Positions 27,376-39,785 are shown, numbered from the stretch's first letter. The stretch: 64,000 bases of DNA from Thermogymnomonas acidicola JCM 13583 (GCF_001316105.1 NZ_BBCP01000007.1:1-64000), one strand, 5' to 3'. Numbers and translations are program-made. The notes: generated from the sequence alone by a model not told the origin.

Positions 27376-29495
27376 CTCTTGCCTCTCCACCTATGTCTCC
27401 ATCGAAGACAACAGGCACATCTCCGGCCATGAGCCTCTTTTCCCTGCCGTCCACGGTGGCAACCACGTATTTCTTCCCGCCGTTCTGCAGCCCTTAGGTT
27501 GAACCTGGACAGTTCCTCCACATCTATTGACCCGGACCCGTTATAGTTCAGGTCTCCCAGGGACACTGGCGTGCCTGGCTCCACATCGGAATCCACTGTC
27601 AGGAAGTGCACGCCGTGGCCATCGTCTGCAGCGAGCATCATGCCCTCAGATACCTCGCCCCCCCTTATCTTGCTCTTCTTCAGGTTCCTGACAACTATGA
27701 TCTTCCTGCCCCTGAGCTGCTCGGGCCTGTAGTGGTTCCTCAGGCCCGCAACTATCTGCCTGGCCTCGCCGCCCAGGTCAAGGGATAACAGGTAGAGCCT
27801 GTCCGCGGAAGGGTGATCCCTCACATCCACGACCCTTGCCACCCTCAGGTCCAGGGAGTTCGGGTTCATGGATGACAGGTCGATCTTCCTGAACGGTATC
27901 TCGCCACCGGCTGGCCTGAAGACCGTTGCTTCGCTCACGTCCAGCGAGATCTCCCGGTCCGGGTTTATGATGCCCCAGACCTTCCTGGCGGCATCAGGCA
28001 CCACAGGGTAGAGCATCGCCGTCAGGGCCTGCAGGGCGTAGAGGCAGGTGTGCAGCACCATCCTCCCCCCCCTTTCCCTGTCCTCCTTCAGTAGCCTCCA
28101 GGGCTGGCTCTCGTTCACATAGCCGTTGATGAACTTCGAGAGTGAGAGGAAACTGTTCACCGCCCTCCTGACCTGGATGTGCTCCAGTGCGTCCCTGTAA
28201 TCTGCAAGGCCCCCCCTCTGCACCTCTTCCTTCACCCTCCCGTCCAGGCCGTCCTGAGGCCCCCCCAGGCTTTCGATGGAGTTGTTCCTGCAGAGGGAGA
28301 CGACACGGTGCACCAGGTTGCCGTACTTGTCTATGAGCTCGCTGTTGACCTTCTCCACCAGGTCTTCAGGGACGAAGTCACTATCTGCGCTCTCAGGCAG
28401 CGTCATTGCCATGTAGAACCTCAGGTAGTCCCTGGGCACCGCGCTCAGGGCCTCGTGCACCGTGAAGCCTATGCCCCCCCTGCTCTTGGAAAACTGCTGG
28501 CCCCCTGAACCTCAGGTACTCGTTGGCAGGCACATCGTATGGCAGGTTTATGCCGCCCTTTGCCATCAGCATCGCGGGCCAGATTATTGTGTGGAACGGT
28601 ATGTTGTCCTTGCCGATGAAATAGTACACCCTGGCCTCCGGGTCCATGTAGTACTCCTTCCACAGGTCAGGCTTGCCCCTCCTCTCCGACAGTATCCTCG
28701 CGGCGGAGATGTAGCCTATCAGGGCCTCGAACCACACATAGACCTTCTTGTCCTCGAAGCCCCCCCTGAGCCTCACGGGGGACGCCCCCCCAGTTTATGT
28801 CCCTGGTTATCGGCCTCTCCCTGAGGCCGGATCCTATGAAGTTCCTGGTAAAGGCGAGAACGTTTGGCTTCCAGAAGCCCTTCGAGTCTAGCCACTCCAT
28901 GAGCCTGTCTGCGAACAGGTCCAGGCGGAAGAAGAGGTGCCTGCTCTCCCTGAACTCCGGCGCTGTGCCGCATATGCTACACCTGGGCTCCAGGAGGTCC
29001 TTCGGGTCCAGTGTCCTGCCGCACTCATCGCACTGGTCCCCCCCTGGCGTCCTTGAAGCCGCAGTACGGGCACGTGCCGTGGACGTACCTGTCTGGCAGG
29101 AACCTCTGGTCCACAGGGCAATACGCTGAGACCATAGTGCCCTCTGAGAGGTAGCCCTTCCTCTGGAACTCGTCGAGGAACTCTGCCACTGTGGCATGGT
29201 GCTCCGGGTAGGTCGTTCTGGAGAATATGTCGAACTCTATGCCCAGGGCCCTGAATGTCTCCTCGTGGTCCTGGTGGTAGAAGTCAGCCACCTCCTGGGG
29301 GCTCTTCTTGAGCTTGTCCGCCGTTATCGTTATCGGGGTGCCGTACTCGTCGCTCCCGCTTATGAAGAGGACATCGTCCCCGACCATCCTGTGGTAGCGC
29401 ACGAATATGTCGGCGCCCAGGTAAGCTCCAGCTATGTGGCCCAGGTGCAGTGGGCCGTTTGCGTATGGGAGGGCACAGTTGACAAGGATCTTCAA
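27368..29495 (-). CDS. metG: Methionyl-tRNA synthetase with C-terminal tRNA-binding domain
   Basis: Charges tRNA-Met. Starts at TTG 29495 with KILVNCALPYANGPLHLGH (HIGH motif). Zinc knuckles: CPYCGFKDARGDQCDECG and CSICG. KMSKS loop appears as FSKSRGG. Anticodon-binding helices include SKFINGYVNESQPWRLLKED. The C-terminal EMAP-like OB domain has LDLRVARVVDVRDHPSADRL and KIRGGEVSEGMMLAA, where the extra Gly comes from a C7 run. Frame breaks occur near 29040, 28790, 28500 and 27495. About 705 residues when joined. Confidence 0.92.
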
Positions 29496-29568
29496 GAGAC
29501 ACACCCTGGTGGTGGATGCGTAATCTGGACATAAGGGTGATGCACAATGCACTCAAGAAGGTAAAATA

Positions 29569-30478
29569 GTGCCAACAGATACTCTTCCGATGCCAAAGGG
29601 GGGGACAATTAAGATCAACAACCCGCCACCGCAGCCAATTATAGGGCCGCCGCCGAAGTCGCAGAAGTATAAGGGCGTGAAGCACACGATAATGGTTATG
29701 AGCGGCAAGGGCGGGGGGGTGGGCAAGTCCACTGTGTCCGTGAACCTTGCGGTCACGCTGGCCAACCAGTCCCTGAAAACCGGGCTGATCGATGCTGACA
29801 TAAACGGCCCTGACGACCCGAAGATGCTTGGCGCTGACAACGAGAAGCTCTACGCTCAGGGTGACAAGATACTGCCCGTGAAGACAAGGTACGGTGTTGA
29901 CCTGGTTTCAATGGGCTTCATCCTGCCGACCGAGGACACTGCTGTCATATGGAGGGGGGGTGCACTGAGGCACAAGGCCATACAGCAGTTCCTTGAGGAC
30001 GTGATGTGGGGGGGGAGAGGGACTACGTGATCATCGACATGCCCCCCCGGCACAGGGGGGGACGAGGCCCTCAGCGTATCACAGCTGATCGATGCTGACG
30101 GGGGGGTCGTCATAGTGGTGACACCCCCAGGACATAGCGCTCCTGGACGCGAAAAAGGCCATAAACTTCGCAAACCAGCTCAAGGTGCCTGTCCTTGGCA
30201 TAGTCGAGAACATGAGCGGCTTCATATGCCCTCACTGCGGGCAGACTGTGGATATATTCAAGAGGGGGGGAGGAGGGGGGGAGAAGGCAGCTGAGGCCTA
30301 CGGCGTCCCGTTCCTCGGCCGCATACCACTGGTCGCTGAACTGGTCGAGAAGTCAGACCAGGGGATACCGGCTGTTGTCTACTCTGAGGAGATGAGGAAA
30401 ATATTCGACGAGATAGCGAGGAAGGTCAGGGAGCAGGTGGAGAAGAAGCCTCATTCCGGCACGGATTCCTCAATGTAG
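29569..30478 (+). CDS. Mrp/NBP35-type iron-sulfur carrier ATPase
   Basis: A deviant Walker A ATPase that carries Fe-S clusters to apoproteins. GTG start; a proline-rich leader (NNPPPQPIIGPPP) precedes VMSGKGGGVGKSTVSVNLAV. Family members have GKGGVGKST; the third Gly comes from a G7 run (29713-29719) and would displace both the P-loop glycine and the deviant lysine, so it is probably not real. After a break near 30010-30070 come IIDMPPGTGDEALS-like sequence, VTPQDIALLDAKKAI and NMSGFICPHCG, the CPHC cluster site. The 3' end overlaps the convergent HTH-10 gene by 28 bases. Confidence 0.9.
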
Positions 30479-31068
30479 TTCCTGACAAGTTTCTTCATTA
30501 TCCTCCTCATCTCCTCGGACAGTGTTGGTGTGGATATGTTCATCTGCCTGGCCAGCTCAGTCATCGATACCCTCCTGTCAGGCTCGAAGTACCCCCCCTG
30601 CCTGTAGGCCTCCAGGAGTATCTCCTTCTCCCTCTCCGTGAGGTCCATTGGCTTCTGTACCTCCACAACCCTGGCTCAAGGCCATTATCCGCAAGGATCT
30701 TTATGACGTTCTTCATGTGTGAGTTCGAGCGGAAGAGGAACCTGAACACTATATGGTGCTGCCCCCCCACGCTCTTGCTCGCAGTGACCGCGGCGTCTAT
30801 CCCGGACACTGCCCTGCAGGCGGAGCAGCTGGGGGGCATCCACCATGAGCAGGTCTTTGCCGCTGCTCCACACGTTGGCACCCTTTATCTTGCAGGCCTC
30901 CTCCTTCACCTCATCCATGTGGCCGCGGCAGCTGACAATGTGAAGAGACCTTTCCGAGCCTATCCTGAGCCTCTTCACGGATATGCCAGGGGACACAGAA
31001 TACACTGCGTTCGTGACCTTGCAGTCGCTCCTCTTGACCTCTATGAGGGCCTCAACAAACCTTGTCAT
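30451..31068 (-). CDS. HTH-10 (bacterio-opsin-activator type) regulator
   Basis: The C terminus has LTEREKEILLEAYRQGGYF, VSMTELARQMNISTPTLSEEMRR, the HTH-10 domain common in archaeal regulators; one Gly of QGGYF comes from a C run. The N-terminal 130 residues (TRFVEALIEVKRSDCKVTN, LHIVSCRGHMDEVKEEACK) form a small alpha-beta domain of unknown ligand. Frames change near 30765 and 30675. About 205 residues when joined. ATG 31068 is chosen; GTG 31077 is possible. Confidence 0.75.
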
Positions 31069-31179
31069 TCCCGGCACCGCTGGTTTCCGACAGTTTATAT
31101 GCTCTGGATAACCTAAACCTTTCCCTACAGCTCACATGTTAGCTGATCCGTATATCTGCACCGAGGCGATGGTTGGAAT

Positions 31180-32155
31180 ATGATGTCACCGATGGACACC
31201 TATTATGTCTCTACGCTCTCACTGGTGGCAATCACAGTCGTTTACCTGTTCTTCCTCATCTCCAGGCCCATCCTAAGGGATTCAGGGGCAATCAGGGGGG
31301 GTATCCGCACCGTCTTAGGCTCGCTGTGGCTGCTGGACGGTGCTCTCCAGCTCCAGCCCTTCCTTTCCTTCTTCTTCACAGAGACCGTGAGCGTGCCATC
31401 GTGGCCACCCTTCCTGAGCCACATAGATTCAGGGGCACTCGCCATCTGGAACACTGACCCGATAGTGTTCAACACACTTGCAGGCGGCATACAGGTCATG
31501 CTGGGCCTCACCCTCCTCCTCCGCTCAGAGGGTGGGCTCTTCAGGGCAGCTGCTGTGGGCAGCATAGCATGGTCAGTGGTGGTCTGGGTGTTCGGGGAAA
31601 CGATGCCCATATTCCAGGGCTCATCCATTCTCTCTGGCTCGCCGGGTGCAGCACTGTTATATGGCCTGATGTCTGTGCCGCTGGTCACGCGCGTTAGCCC
31701 CCGGGAAGTTCATCAGGTACTCAATGGTGTCCATATTCGCCATCTCCCTGCTGTGGCAGGCACTACCCGTGGACGGCTTCTGGAGCTGGAAAGGCCTGGC
31801 TGAGAACAACTACATGCTCTACACAGCCTACCAGCCGCACGCGCTCACCTCCCTCATGGCGTTCATGACTTCGCTCGAAGTGGCAGAGCCGGTGGTGGTG
31901 AACTCCATAGTGGTGGCATCACTGGCCGCTGCAGCTGTCCTCTGGGCCCTGAGGCCGAACACTGCAGTTTACTTCACCATTCCCCCCCTAATGATAGCGT
32001 TCTGGGTGCTCTTCCAGGACTTTGGGGGCATGTTCACGGGCTTCGGCACCGACCCGAACATAGCTCTCCCGCTGGCACTCTTCGCAGCGGTATCCGTCAT
32101 GGGGGGCAGGGCGCCTGTATTCGGGAACAGGCAGCAGGCATCCAACGCCGCTTGA
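31180..32155 (+). CDS. Polytopic membrane protein of unknown function
   Basis: About 325 residues when one frame break near 31700 is repaired. At least eight hydrophobic segments can be seen, for example LSLVAITVVYLFFLISRP, GGIQVMLGLTLLLRS, AAAVGSIAWSVVVWVFGE, MVSIFAISLLWQALP, VVVASLAAAAVLWAL and FTIPPLMIAFWVLFQDFG. Loops between them are short and rich in Trp, Gly and Pro. I do not recognise a transporter or enzyme signature. It is transcribed away from the HTH-10 regulator and toward the Hef helicase. Confidence 0.65.
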
Positions 32156-32192
32156 CCCCCCCTCACTTTTTAAATGTGCAGAGCATTTTCCC

Positions 32193-33759
32193 ATGTTGAT
32201 ACCTTCGCTTCTGCAGGGCAAGATAGAGGTCAGGGAGTACCAGGTGAACGTGTTCAGGGAAGCGCTGAGGCAGAACACTCTCATCGTCCTCCCCCCCACA
32301 GGTCTCGGCAAGACCGTCATAGCGGCCATGGTGGCTGCCAGGGTCCTGGAGGAGGGTGGCCGAGTCCTCTTCATGGCACCGACGAGGCCACTTGTCCAGC
32401 AGCATTACAGGTCCCTCTCGCAGCTGCTGGGCCTTTCAGAGAGGGAGTGCTCCTACTTCACAGGTGAGGTGGACACGGGTGACAGGAGGGAGAGGTGGGT
32501 GCTCAGCCGCCTGATAGTATCCACACCCCAGGTCGTCGCCAACGACATCCGCTCCGGGGGGGACGCTGACATCTCCAGGTTCTCCCTCCTCGTCTTCGAC
32601 GAGGCCCACAGGGCCGTCGGCAACTATGCCTATGTTTCAATAGCCTCAAGCTTCCTCGAAGCCAGAAGAAGGCTTGTCCTCGCAATGACCGCCAGTCCCG
32701 GGGGGCGACAGGGAGAAGGTAGAGGAGGTGAAGAGGAACCTCGGCATAGAGAGGGTTATAATCAAGGGAGAGAGTGACCCGGACGTTGCACCGTATGTCA
32801 AGGAGATCGAAGTGGAGACCATCACCGTGGCCCTGCCCTCAAGGGCAAGGCAGATCCTCTACGACATGCGGTCCATTTACAACGACCTCATATCGAAGTA
32901 CAGGGACAACCCGGAACTCTCGAAGACCGCCATAAACAGGAAGGCCCTGGCCGTGAAGATCCAGGAACTTGTGGAGAAGGCGAGGTCTGGCAACAGGGCA
33001 CTCTTCAAGGTCATCCCGTACCTGACGGCCACCATCAGGCTTGACTATGCCATAGAGTACATGGAGAGCCAGGGCCCCGAGATCGCATACGAGTACCTGC
33101 AGTCCCTGGAAGGGAGCGAGGACCCCCCCTCTGTGCAGAGGACCGTGAAGATCCTGCACTCGCTGCCCGGCTACACTGATCTCTTGTTGAACCTCGGGAG
33201 GGTGTGCCGGGAGGGTGTGGAGAACCCGAAGATGGAGGTGGCCCTGAGGCTGTGCGAGCAGAAGATAGCGGAAAACCCCCGCTTCCAGGATAATAGTGTT
33301 CACCCACTTCAGGAAGACCTCGGAGACGCTCACCAGGTACCTGAACGAGCACTCCGCAGCCATAAGGGCCGTGAGGTTCGTGGGGGGCAGTCGAGCAGGG
33401 GGGGTAGCGACGAGGGCATGAGCCAGAGGGAACAGGAAGAGATCATACAGAGGTTCAGGGATGGCGATTTCAATGTCCTGGTGGCCACAAGCGTGGCGGA
33501 GGAAGGGCTCGATATACCCTCAACGGACATGGTCATATTCTACGAGCCAGTGCCAAGCGAGATAAGGTCCATACAGAGACGGGGCAGGACAGGGAGGACA
33601 AGGACGGGGGGGCAGGTGAAGATCCTCCTGTACGAGGGTAGCAGGGACAGGGGGGGCTACTACTTCTCCAGCCTGAGAAAGGAGAGGAGGATGCAGAGGA
33701 ACATGGAGGGGAGCGTGGGGGGGGTGAAGAGGGACCCGAAACTGGACGACTTCAGCTGA
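32193..33759 (+). CDS. Hef/FANCM-like DNA helicase without nuclease domain
   Basis: Superfamily 2 helicase acting on forked or stalled replication structures. Motifs in order: Q-like REYQVNVFREAL, Walker A LPPTGLGKT, MAPTRPLVQQHY, STPQVVANDI, DEAHRAVGNYAY, AMTASPGG, then after a break near 32700 an insert domain of about 200 residues typical of Hef, and VATSVAEEGLDIPSTDMV and QRRGRTGRT. The protein ends LDDFS soon after motif VI, so the XPF-type nuclease and HhH domains of longer Hef proteins are absent. A further break lies near 33290. TTTTTAAA around 32168-32175 can be its promoter. Confidence 0.85.
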
Positions 33760-34721
33760 GCCTTCCACCTATGTAGGATAGCCTGGCTATGAGGGCGTCC
33801 AGCTGTATGTTGTCGCTCCCCCCCCTCCACGATGCGGAACTCCGCCTCACCCAGGGCCATTATGACCTCCGCCTTCTTCCTGGGCTCGATCTGGGAGGAA
33901 CGAACGGCTGAATGGAGGCCCCCCCTGATTATGTCGATCCCGGACATTCCCTGCTGTATTAGCATCCTGTCCAGCTCGTTCCTTGCGTCCTCGAACAGGC
34001 CCTCAAGTGATATCCTGAGGAGCTTCTCGTACTCCTTCCTGCTCGTCTTCCCCCCCACCATCTCGAATATCCTAGACGGGCTCGTGTTGCCGGAGGAGGC
34101 CACAGCCTGGAATATGTTCAGGGCCTTCCTCATGTCACCCTCAGAGGCCTCGTATATGGCTTCAGCAGAATCGTCGGAAAGGTCCACCTTCTCCTGCTCC
34201 GCTATGTACTTGAGGCGCTTCACCACGTCTTCCTTTGATAGGGGCCTGAACCTTAGCACGACTGTCCTCGACTGTATTGGCGGTATGATCTGCGAGGAGT
34301 AGTTGCACGAAAAGATGAACCTCGTCGTCTCTGAATACATCTCCATTGTCCTCCTCAGCGCAGCCTGTGCCTCTGAAGTCAGCTGATCCGCCTCGTCCAT
34401 GAATATTATCTTGAAGCCCAGGCTGTTCGATGGCCTTATCCTGGCGAAGTCCTTAACCTGCTCCCTTATGACATCTATGCCCCCCCTTTCGTTTGAGGCG
34501 TTCAGCTCCAGGAAGCTCATCTTCCAGTCCTCCCCCCCGAAGAGCTCCGCCGCAAGTGCGAGCGCCGCTGAGGTCTTCCCTGTGCCTGCTGGGCCTGCGA
34601 ATATGAGGTGCGGGATCTCCCTGGCCCTGACAAAGGCCTTCAGCTTCTCAACGATCTCGGCCTGCCCGCTTATCTCGTCAAGCGACTTCGGCCTGTACTT
34701 CTCGATCCAGATGTCTATCAT
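33752..34721 (-). CDS. rfcS: Replication factor C small subunit
   Basis: Clamp-loader ATPase that loads PCNA. MIDIWIEKYRPKSLDEISGQ opens the protein; Walker A GPAGTGKTSAAL, Walker B IIFMDEADQLT, AALRRTMEMYSETTRFIFSCNY sensor 1, and the SRC-box equivalent IIPPIQSRT. NASNERGGID has an added Gly compared with the almost invariant NASDERGID; it comes from a C7 run at 34480-34486. The last 25 residues are in a different frame after a C run near 33820, reading LIARLSYIGGRLS. Its stop overlaps the Hef stop (TCAGCTGA). Confidence 0.93.
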
Positions 34722-34813
34722 CGGCGCTCCGGAAAGCATACACTCTTGGCTTAAATTGTTTTTCAGGCAGGCCGCCCGGAGAGAATAAATGTACCGGAAG
34801 GGATACCCGAGAG

Positions 34814-35431
34814 ATGGAACAGAAAAGGATCGCTGTGCTCGCATCAGGCTCCGGCACAAACCTGCAGGCAATAATCGACGCAACGTCCTCGGGGGAGGAT
34901 AAATGGGAGGGTGGTGTGCGTAATCAGCGACAGGAGGGGCGCCTACGCACTGGAGAGGGCGAGGCGCAGTGGCATAGAGGCAATTTACGTGAAGCACGGT
35001 GATGGCTTCGAGAATGCCGTGGACAGGGCTCTGGAGTCACACTCTCCTGACATAGTCGTGCTGGCAGGCTTCATGAGGATACTGCCCGGGTGGCTTGTAT
35101 CGAAGTACGTGATGGTCAACATACACCCTTCCCTCCTGCCCTGCTTCGGCGGCCCCGGGTTCTACGGGCGCAGGGTGCACAGGGCAGTGATAGACAGCGG
35201 GGGGGCCATGTTCTCCGGTTGCACGGTGCACCTGGTCACGCCTGATGTTGACAGGGGGGGCCCATAATATTGCAGAAGGTGGTCGAGGTCTCTCCCGACG
35301 ACACTGAGGAGACGCTGGAGGAAAAGATACACCCCCCCTGGAGCATGAGGCCATAGTGGAGGCCCTGGCGTCCATGTGCTCCATGGGCTACGTTATAAGG
35401 GGGCAACAGGGTCATATTCAGGTCTGGTTGA
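34814..35431 (+). CDS. purN: Phosphoribosylglycinamide formyltransferase
   Basis: Transfers a formyl group from 10-formyl-THF to GAR in purine synthesis. MEQKRIAVLASGSGTNLQAIID starts the protein (GSGTN loop). After a break near 34890: CVISDRRGAYALERARRSGI, VVLAGFMRILPGWLVSKY, MVNIHPSLLP with catalytic Asn-His, and MFSGCTVHLVTPDVDRGP, where the catalytic Asp lies. The tail GYVIRGNRVIFRSG is reached after trimming a G5 run (35399-35403). About 200 residues. purH, another folate-dependent purine enzyme, is at 54672-56171. Confidence 0.88.
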
Positions 35432-36435
35432 CCTGCTGCTCCTCCGCCACGGGCCTCTGCGGCCTCCTGAAGTAGCTCGATAGGTAGAGTATCACGGCCA
35501 CTATGCCCACCACTCCCACTATGAGTATGAAGACCAGGCTATGCTGGAGGCGGCCAGGAGTGAGGAATTGAGCACGTATACTGTGAAGAAGCCGTTGAAG
35601 AACCAGTGCATCGGTATGTCAACGTAGATGCCGAACTTCAGGAAGCCCACAGCTATGGCTATGCCCGCTATGAACACGGGCAGGAACTTGCCCCAGCTCC
35701 ATGCACCGAAGAATATGTGCGCGTAGGCCCAGACAGCGGCTGTGAACACTATCATTGCGTAGTCGGCAGTACCGAACCTGATCCCGTACTTCCTCCGCAC
35801 CGTGCCGGGTGACACGAAGCTCAGGACAACGTCCCTGGCGCTGCCCCCCCTTCCGGAAGCGGCCCTCAGGACGAGGACGAGGGTGAGGATGCCCAGGGGT
35901 ATGATCCTGAACCCTATCTCCTCTGCAAACGGCGCGTATATCAGCGAGAGGAAGCCGAGCAGAGGGTGCTGTGTGAGCTCGTTGCTGATGCTCGATCCGC
36001 CTATGCTCACTCCTGACGAGATCTCCGCCAGGGATACCACGTACACTATGAGGTAAAGGGAGCTGCTCACAAGGGTGAAGTACCCCACAGGCGTATCCAG
36101 GACGCTACTGGCCTGCCTGCGTGACATATATACCATAGCTGCGAAGAGGCACGAATATACCACGAACACCGCGATGGAGACTGCCAGTGCACTGGAGGTT
36201 GGCAGGTAAAACGCCAGCAGGAGCACGAAGATGTAAGGCGATATGGCCGTGGACAGGTGCGGAAACCATGTGGGCTGAAGACAAGGGCAATAGAAGCGAT
36301 GAAGAACGAGAGTGAGATGGCAAGCACTATGTACGCGAGGACGTTCAGGGCACCGATCCTGCCCTGTGGCCTTCCAGGCCCCCCCACGTCCTGCTGGGCC
36401 AGCCCGTGGGCCTCAGGGCCAGATGCTCCCTCCAT
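35418..36435 (-). CDS. CPBP-family intramembrane protease
   Basis: A polytopic glutamic protease of the CAAX/CPBP (Abi) family. The catalytic motifs are FAEEIGFRI (EExxxR), WAYAHIFFGAWSWG with one metal/active-site His, and MHWFFNGFF with the second His and Asn. About nine hydrophobic segments flank them. The N terminus (MEGASGPEAHGLAQQDV) is hydrophilic. Frames change near 36230 and 35540; the corrected C terminus reads AEEQQVNQT and overlaps purN by 14 bases. Substrate unknown. Confidence 0.8.
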
Positions 36436-36739
36436 ATGTTTAAGATGTCTTCGCAGCTATTATTAGTTTTTGGCCCCACCGGATGGCCCATGCGGTTTCT
36501 TGCCCCACCTCAGTTCCCTCAAAAGGCCAGCAACGGGCACGCCCCCGGCTGCAGCCAGGCCCTCACAGGGAAACCCAGGGGGGGCCAGGGTGTATGGGAT
36601 GGAGCCAACCCCCCAGGTGGCCACAGAGTATGCCATTGGAGACCCCCCCTGAAGCCAGATACTGGGAGAGAGGCGATCCTGGTGGTCGCTACGGAGCAGC
36701 TCAGGGCAACCCTTATATTGGCTACACCAATTGTTTCAT
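36436..36739. other. Gene-free stretch between CPBP protease and alpha-mannosidase
   Basis: About 300 bases between divergent genes with no coding frame I can support and several G/C runs. It holds the manA box A (36713-36719) at one end and an AT-rich stretch (36455-36470) that may drive the CPBP gene at the other. No RNA family is recognised in the middle. Confidence 0.4.
36713..36719 (+). promoter_or_regulatory. Box A promoter for the alpha-mannosidase gene
   Basis: TTATATT ends 20 bases before ATG 36740, so transcription should begin at or next to the start codon (leaderless message). Confidence 0.55.
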
Positions 36740-39700
36740 ATGTGGTCGTCAGTTGAATTAAAGGTCTCAAGAAAGATTGACGACATAATATCAATGAGTC
36801 ACACTTATGTAGAAAGGCTGAGCAGCATCACGCTCAACGGGCGGGATGTGGCCATGCCGTTTTCAGTGCCTGCGGACCCGGACACAGTTTTCGATATCCG
36901 CCTCGATGTCTCCCTGCCGGGCCTGGCGGAAGGGGAGGTTTACCTGCTCCTGGTGGATATGAGCGGCATAGGGACAGTTTACACGGACGGCATGAAGAAC
37001 CAGGCCATAGATCCGGGGGGGCACAGGTACGTGGTCCTGAAGGAGAGGCCACACGGGATCTGTGTGAAGGCCACACCCACATCCCTCTTTGGAAGCAACA
37101 TGTGGAGGTTTGCCGTGAACGAAGTCATGATAACAAAGACCCACTGGGAGAAGTTCTCGAGGCTTTGCGCCTGAGGGGGGGCCTCACGAAGTACTTCGCC
37201 CAGAACGGTGACATGGCATCGCTCTCCTCGGTACTTGATGGCCTCTACTCGGTGCACGGCACGCCGAATGTGATGCAGCTGGCCGCCACTCGCCTCATGG
37301 GGGGGCACCTGACGTACAGGAGCTATGAGGAGGTGGTGGACTTCTACTCCAGTCCGGTCAGCCAGTCCGCCATCAGTGACCTGGAGCCGGGCACATACGC
37401 CCTAGCGGCAATAGACGCACCACTGGGGCCCCCCCGGCTGTGAAGCTCAATGCATGCATCTACTTCATTGGCCACTGCCATATAGATGCCGCCTGGCTCT
37501 GGCCCTACAGTGAGACAAGGAGGAAGGTGGAGCGCTCCTTCCTGAACGTGGTCAAGCTCTACAGGGATGGCTATTCTTTCGTCTATGCGCAGAGCTCTGC
37601 CCTTTACTACAGGTGGCTGGAGCTCATGGACAGCGACCTCTTCACGGAGATAGGGAGGCTCGTGAGGAGTGGACTGTGGCTCCCCGTTGGCGGGATGTGG
37701 GTGGAATCGGACACGAACCTGATCCTTGGCGAGTCCCTGGCAAGGCAGTTCCTGTTCGGGCAGAGGTACTTCGAGCAGAGGCTCGGGAGGCGTGCCAGGA
37801 TAGGGTGGCTCCCGGATACCTTCGGCTTCAGCGCCCAGCTCCCGCAGATCATGGGGAAGAGTGGCATAGGGGGCCTTCGTGACCCACAAGCTAAGGTGGA
37901 ACGACACCACAAAGTTCCCTCACAACTTCTTCGTCTGGGTTGGCATCGACGGTTCCCGCATTCCGGCCATGCTGGTGAACGATACTTATAATGGGAGCAT
38001 GGATTACGGTGAGATAGCGAGGGCAGTCTCCGGGGGGGTCAGGGAAAGGGAGGTGCCTTACGCATACCTCTTCGGTCACGGTGACGGTGGAGGGGGGGGT
38101 CCGAGCGTGGAGATGCTCGAGCTCCTCAGGTACGTGCATGAGATAGCGGGAGGCGCTCACACCATCTTCTCAGAGGAAGAGATGCTCTGTGACGTTCTTC
38201 AATCCTCCGGCTCAGCGGAAGAGGTCCATGGGGAACTCTACGTGGAGAACCACAGGGGGGGCACATACACGACCAACAGCAGGGTAAAGAAGATGGTCTC
38301 CAGGCTAGAGGACCTCCTCCTAGCGGCGGATTTTGTGGCATCACTGCAGACCATAGGTGGCCAAAGGGCTGGTGTGGATACACTGAGGGATGATTGGGAA
38401 GCCCTGCTTACCGCCCAGTTCCATGATGTTATACCGGGCTCTGCGAACTATTTCGCATACTCGGAGGCCTTCGCCGACCTCGGAAAATCATTGGACAGGG
38501 TGTCGAAATTCATAGCGGATCAGGTCAGCGATTTCTCCGGTAGGCGTGGCCTGGCAGGTGGTTACATAGTGCTCAACAGGAGCAGGTACGGCATCAGCGC
38601 TGTGCTGGACGCATCGAGCGACCTAATAAACCTCACAGGCGAGGCCCTGGGAGGCACATGGTGATCAATGCCTCCCCCCCACTCTCCCTTACTGTGCTCG
38701 GAAGCATCCAGCGCGCTGAAGATGCTGGGGATCAGGGCCCTGGCTTCACAATCGAGCAGTCCGGCGGTGAAATCCGCGTTGCCACAAGGCAATACGAGTT
38801 CTCACTCCACCAGGATGGCTCGTTCAGCCTGTCAAGGGGGGGTGGAAATGCACTTATACAGAGGGCAAGCACGGAGGTACTGGAGGACCTCCCGGCGAAG
38901 TTCGATGCATGGAACATAGACCACGATACCATCAGCGAGAGGCACACCCTCAAGAGGGTGGACGTCAGGGTATGGGCCGAGCGCAGGGGGGGAAGGATCC
39001 TCACACTGGGGGGGTCCAGGACGGCCTACGAGGACGGTTCAGTGGTAGAGCAGAAGTTCACCCTCGACGCCAGGAGTGAGGTCATAGGCGTGGAGAACAG
39101 CATAAGGCCCGCTGGCAGGGAGAAACTCGTCAAGACATTCCTCCGTTCTGGCATAGGGAGCAGTAAGCTGACATGCGAGGTGCCATTCGGCGTGGTGGAG
39201 CGCGATTTCGGAAACAAGGGCATGGACCCGAGGTTCGAGTTCCCCGCCCTTCGGTTCGTCAACTGGTCCGATGGGTCCTCCGGCTTCTCCATAGTCTCCA
39301 GGGAGATACACGGCTACAGCTTCGTTGGGGGGGCGAACTCGGCATATCGCTTGCAAAGTTCCCTCTCTACCCAACCCGTTCTCCGATGCGGACGGGGTAT
39401 CGAACAAGTTCTACATACTGCCTGACAGTGACTACAGGGAGGTCTACAGGAAGTGCAACTTCGTCCTATACCCACCAATCCTCTGCAGGACATGGGGGGG
39501 TGGAGGTAATGCGGACAACAGCGGGGGGAGATTATGAGTGTGGAGGGCGAAGGGGGGGTTGAAGTCGAATCAGTGAAGCCAGCCGAATCGGGGGGGAAAG
39601 GGATCGTGATAAGGGCCTACTCCCTCGACTCCCCAGCCGCAGTCAGGATAACGGCGCCATGGATCAGGGACATGTCCGAGAGCAATATCACAGAAGACGA

Positions 39701-39785
39701 TGGGCCAGCGATACAGGGAAGTGAGGTGCATTTCAAGAAGTTCGAGATCAAGACGCTATTCGTTCCGTTCCAGGCAGGAACATAG
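36740..39785 (+). CDS. Alpha-mannosidase, glycoside hydrolase family 38
   Basis: Hydrolyses alpha-mannosidic linkages. About 1010 residues across at least six frame segments. An N-terminal beta domain (36740-37430) precedes the catalytic domain: GHCHIDAAWLWPYSETRRK with zinc-binding His-Asp, GGMWVESDTNLILGESLARQ, and GWLPDTFGFSAQLPQIM, whose Asp is the family's nucleophile. AQFHDVIPGSA follows. The C-terminal beta domains run to VPFQAGT. Family members are known in other Thermoplasmatales. No signal peptide is visible, so it probably acts inside the cell. Breaks lie near 37170, 37430, 37880, 38660, 39350 and 39530. Confidence 0.88.
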
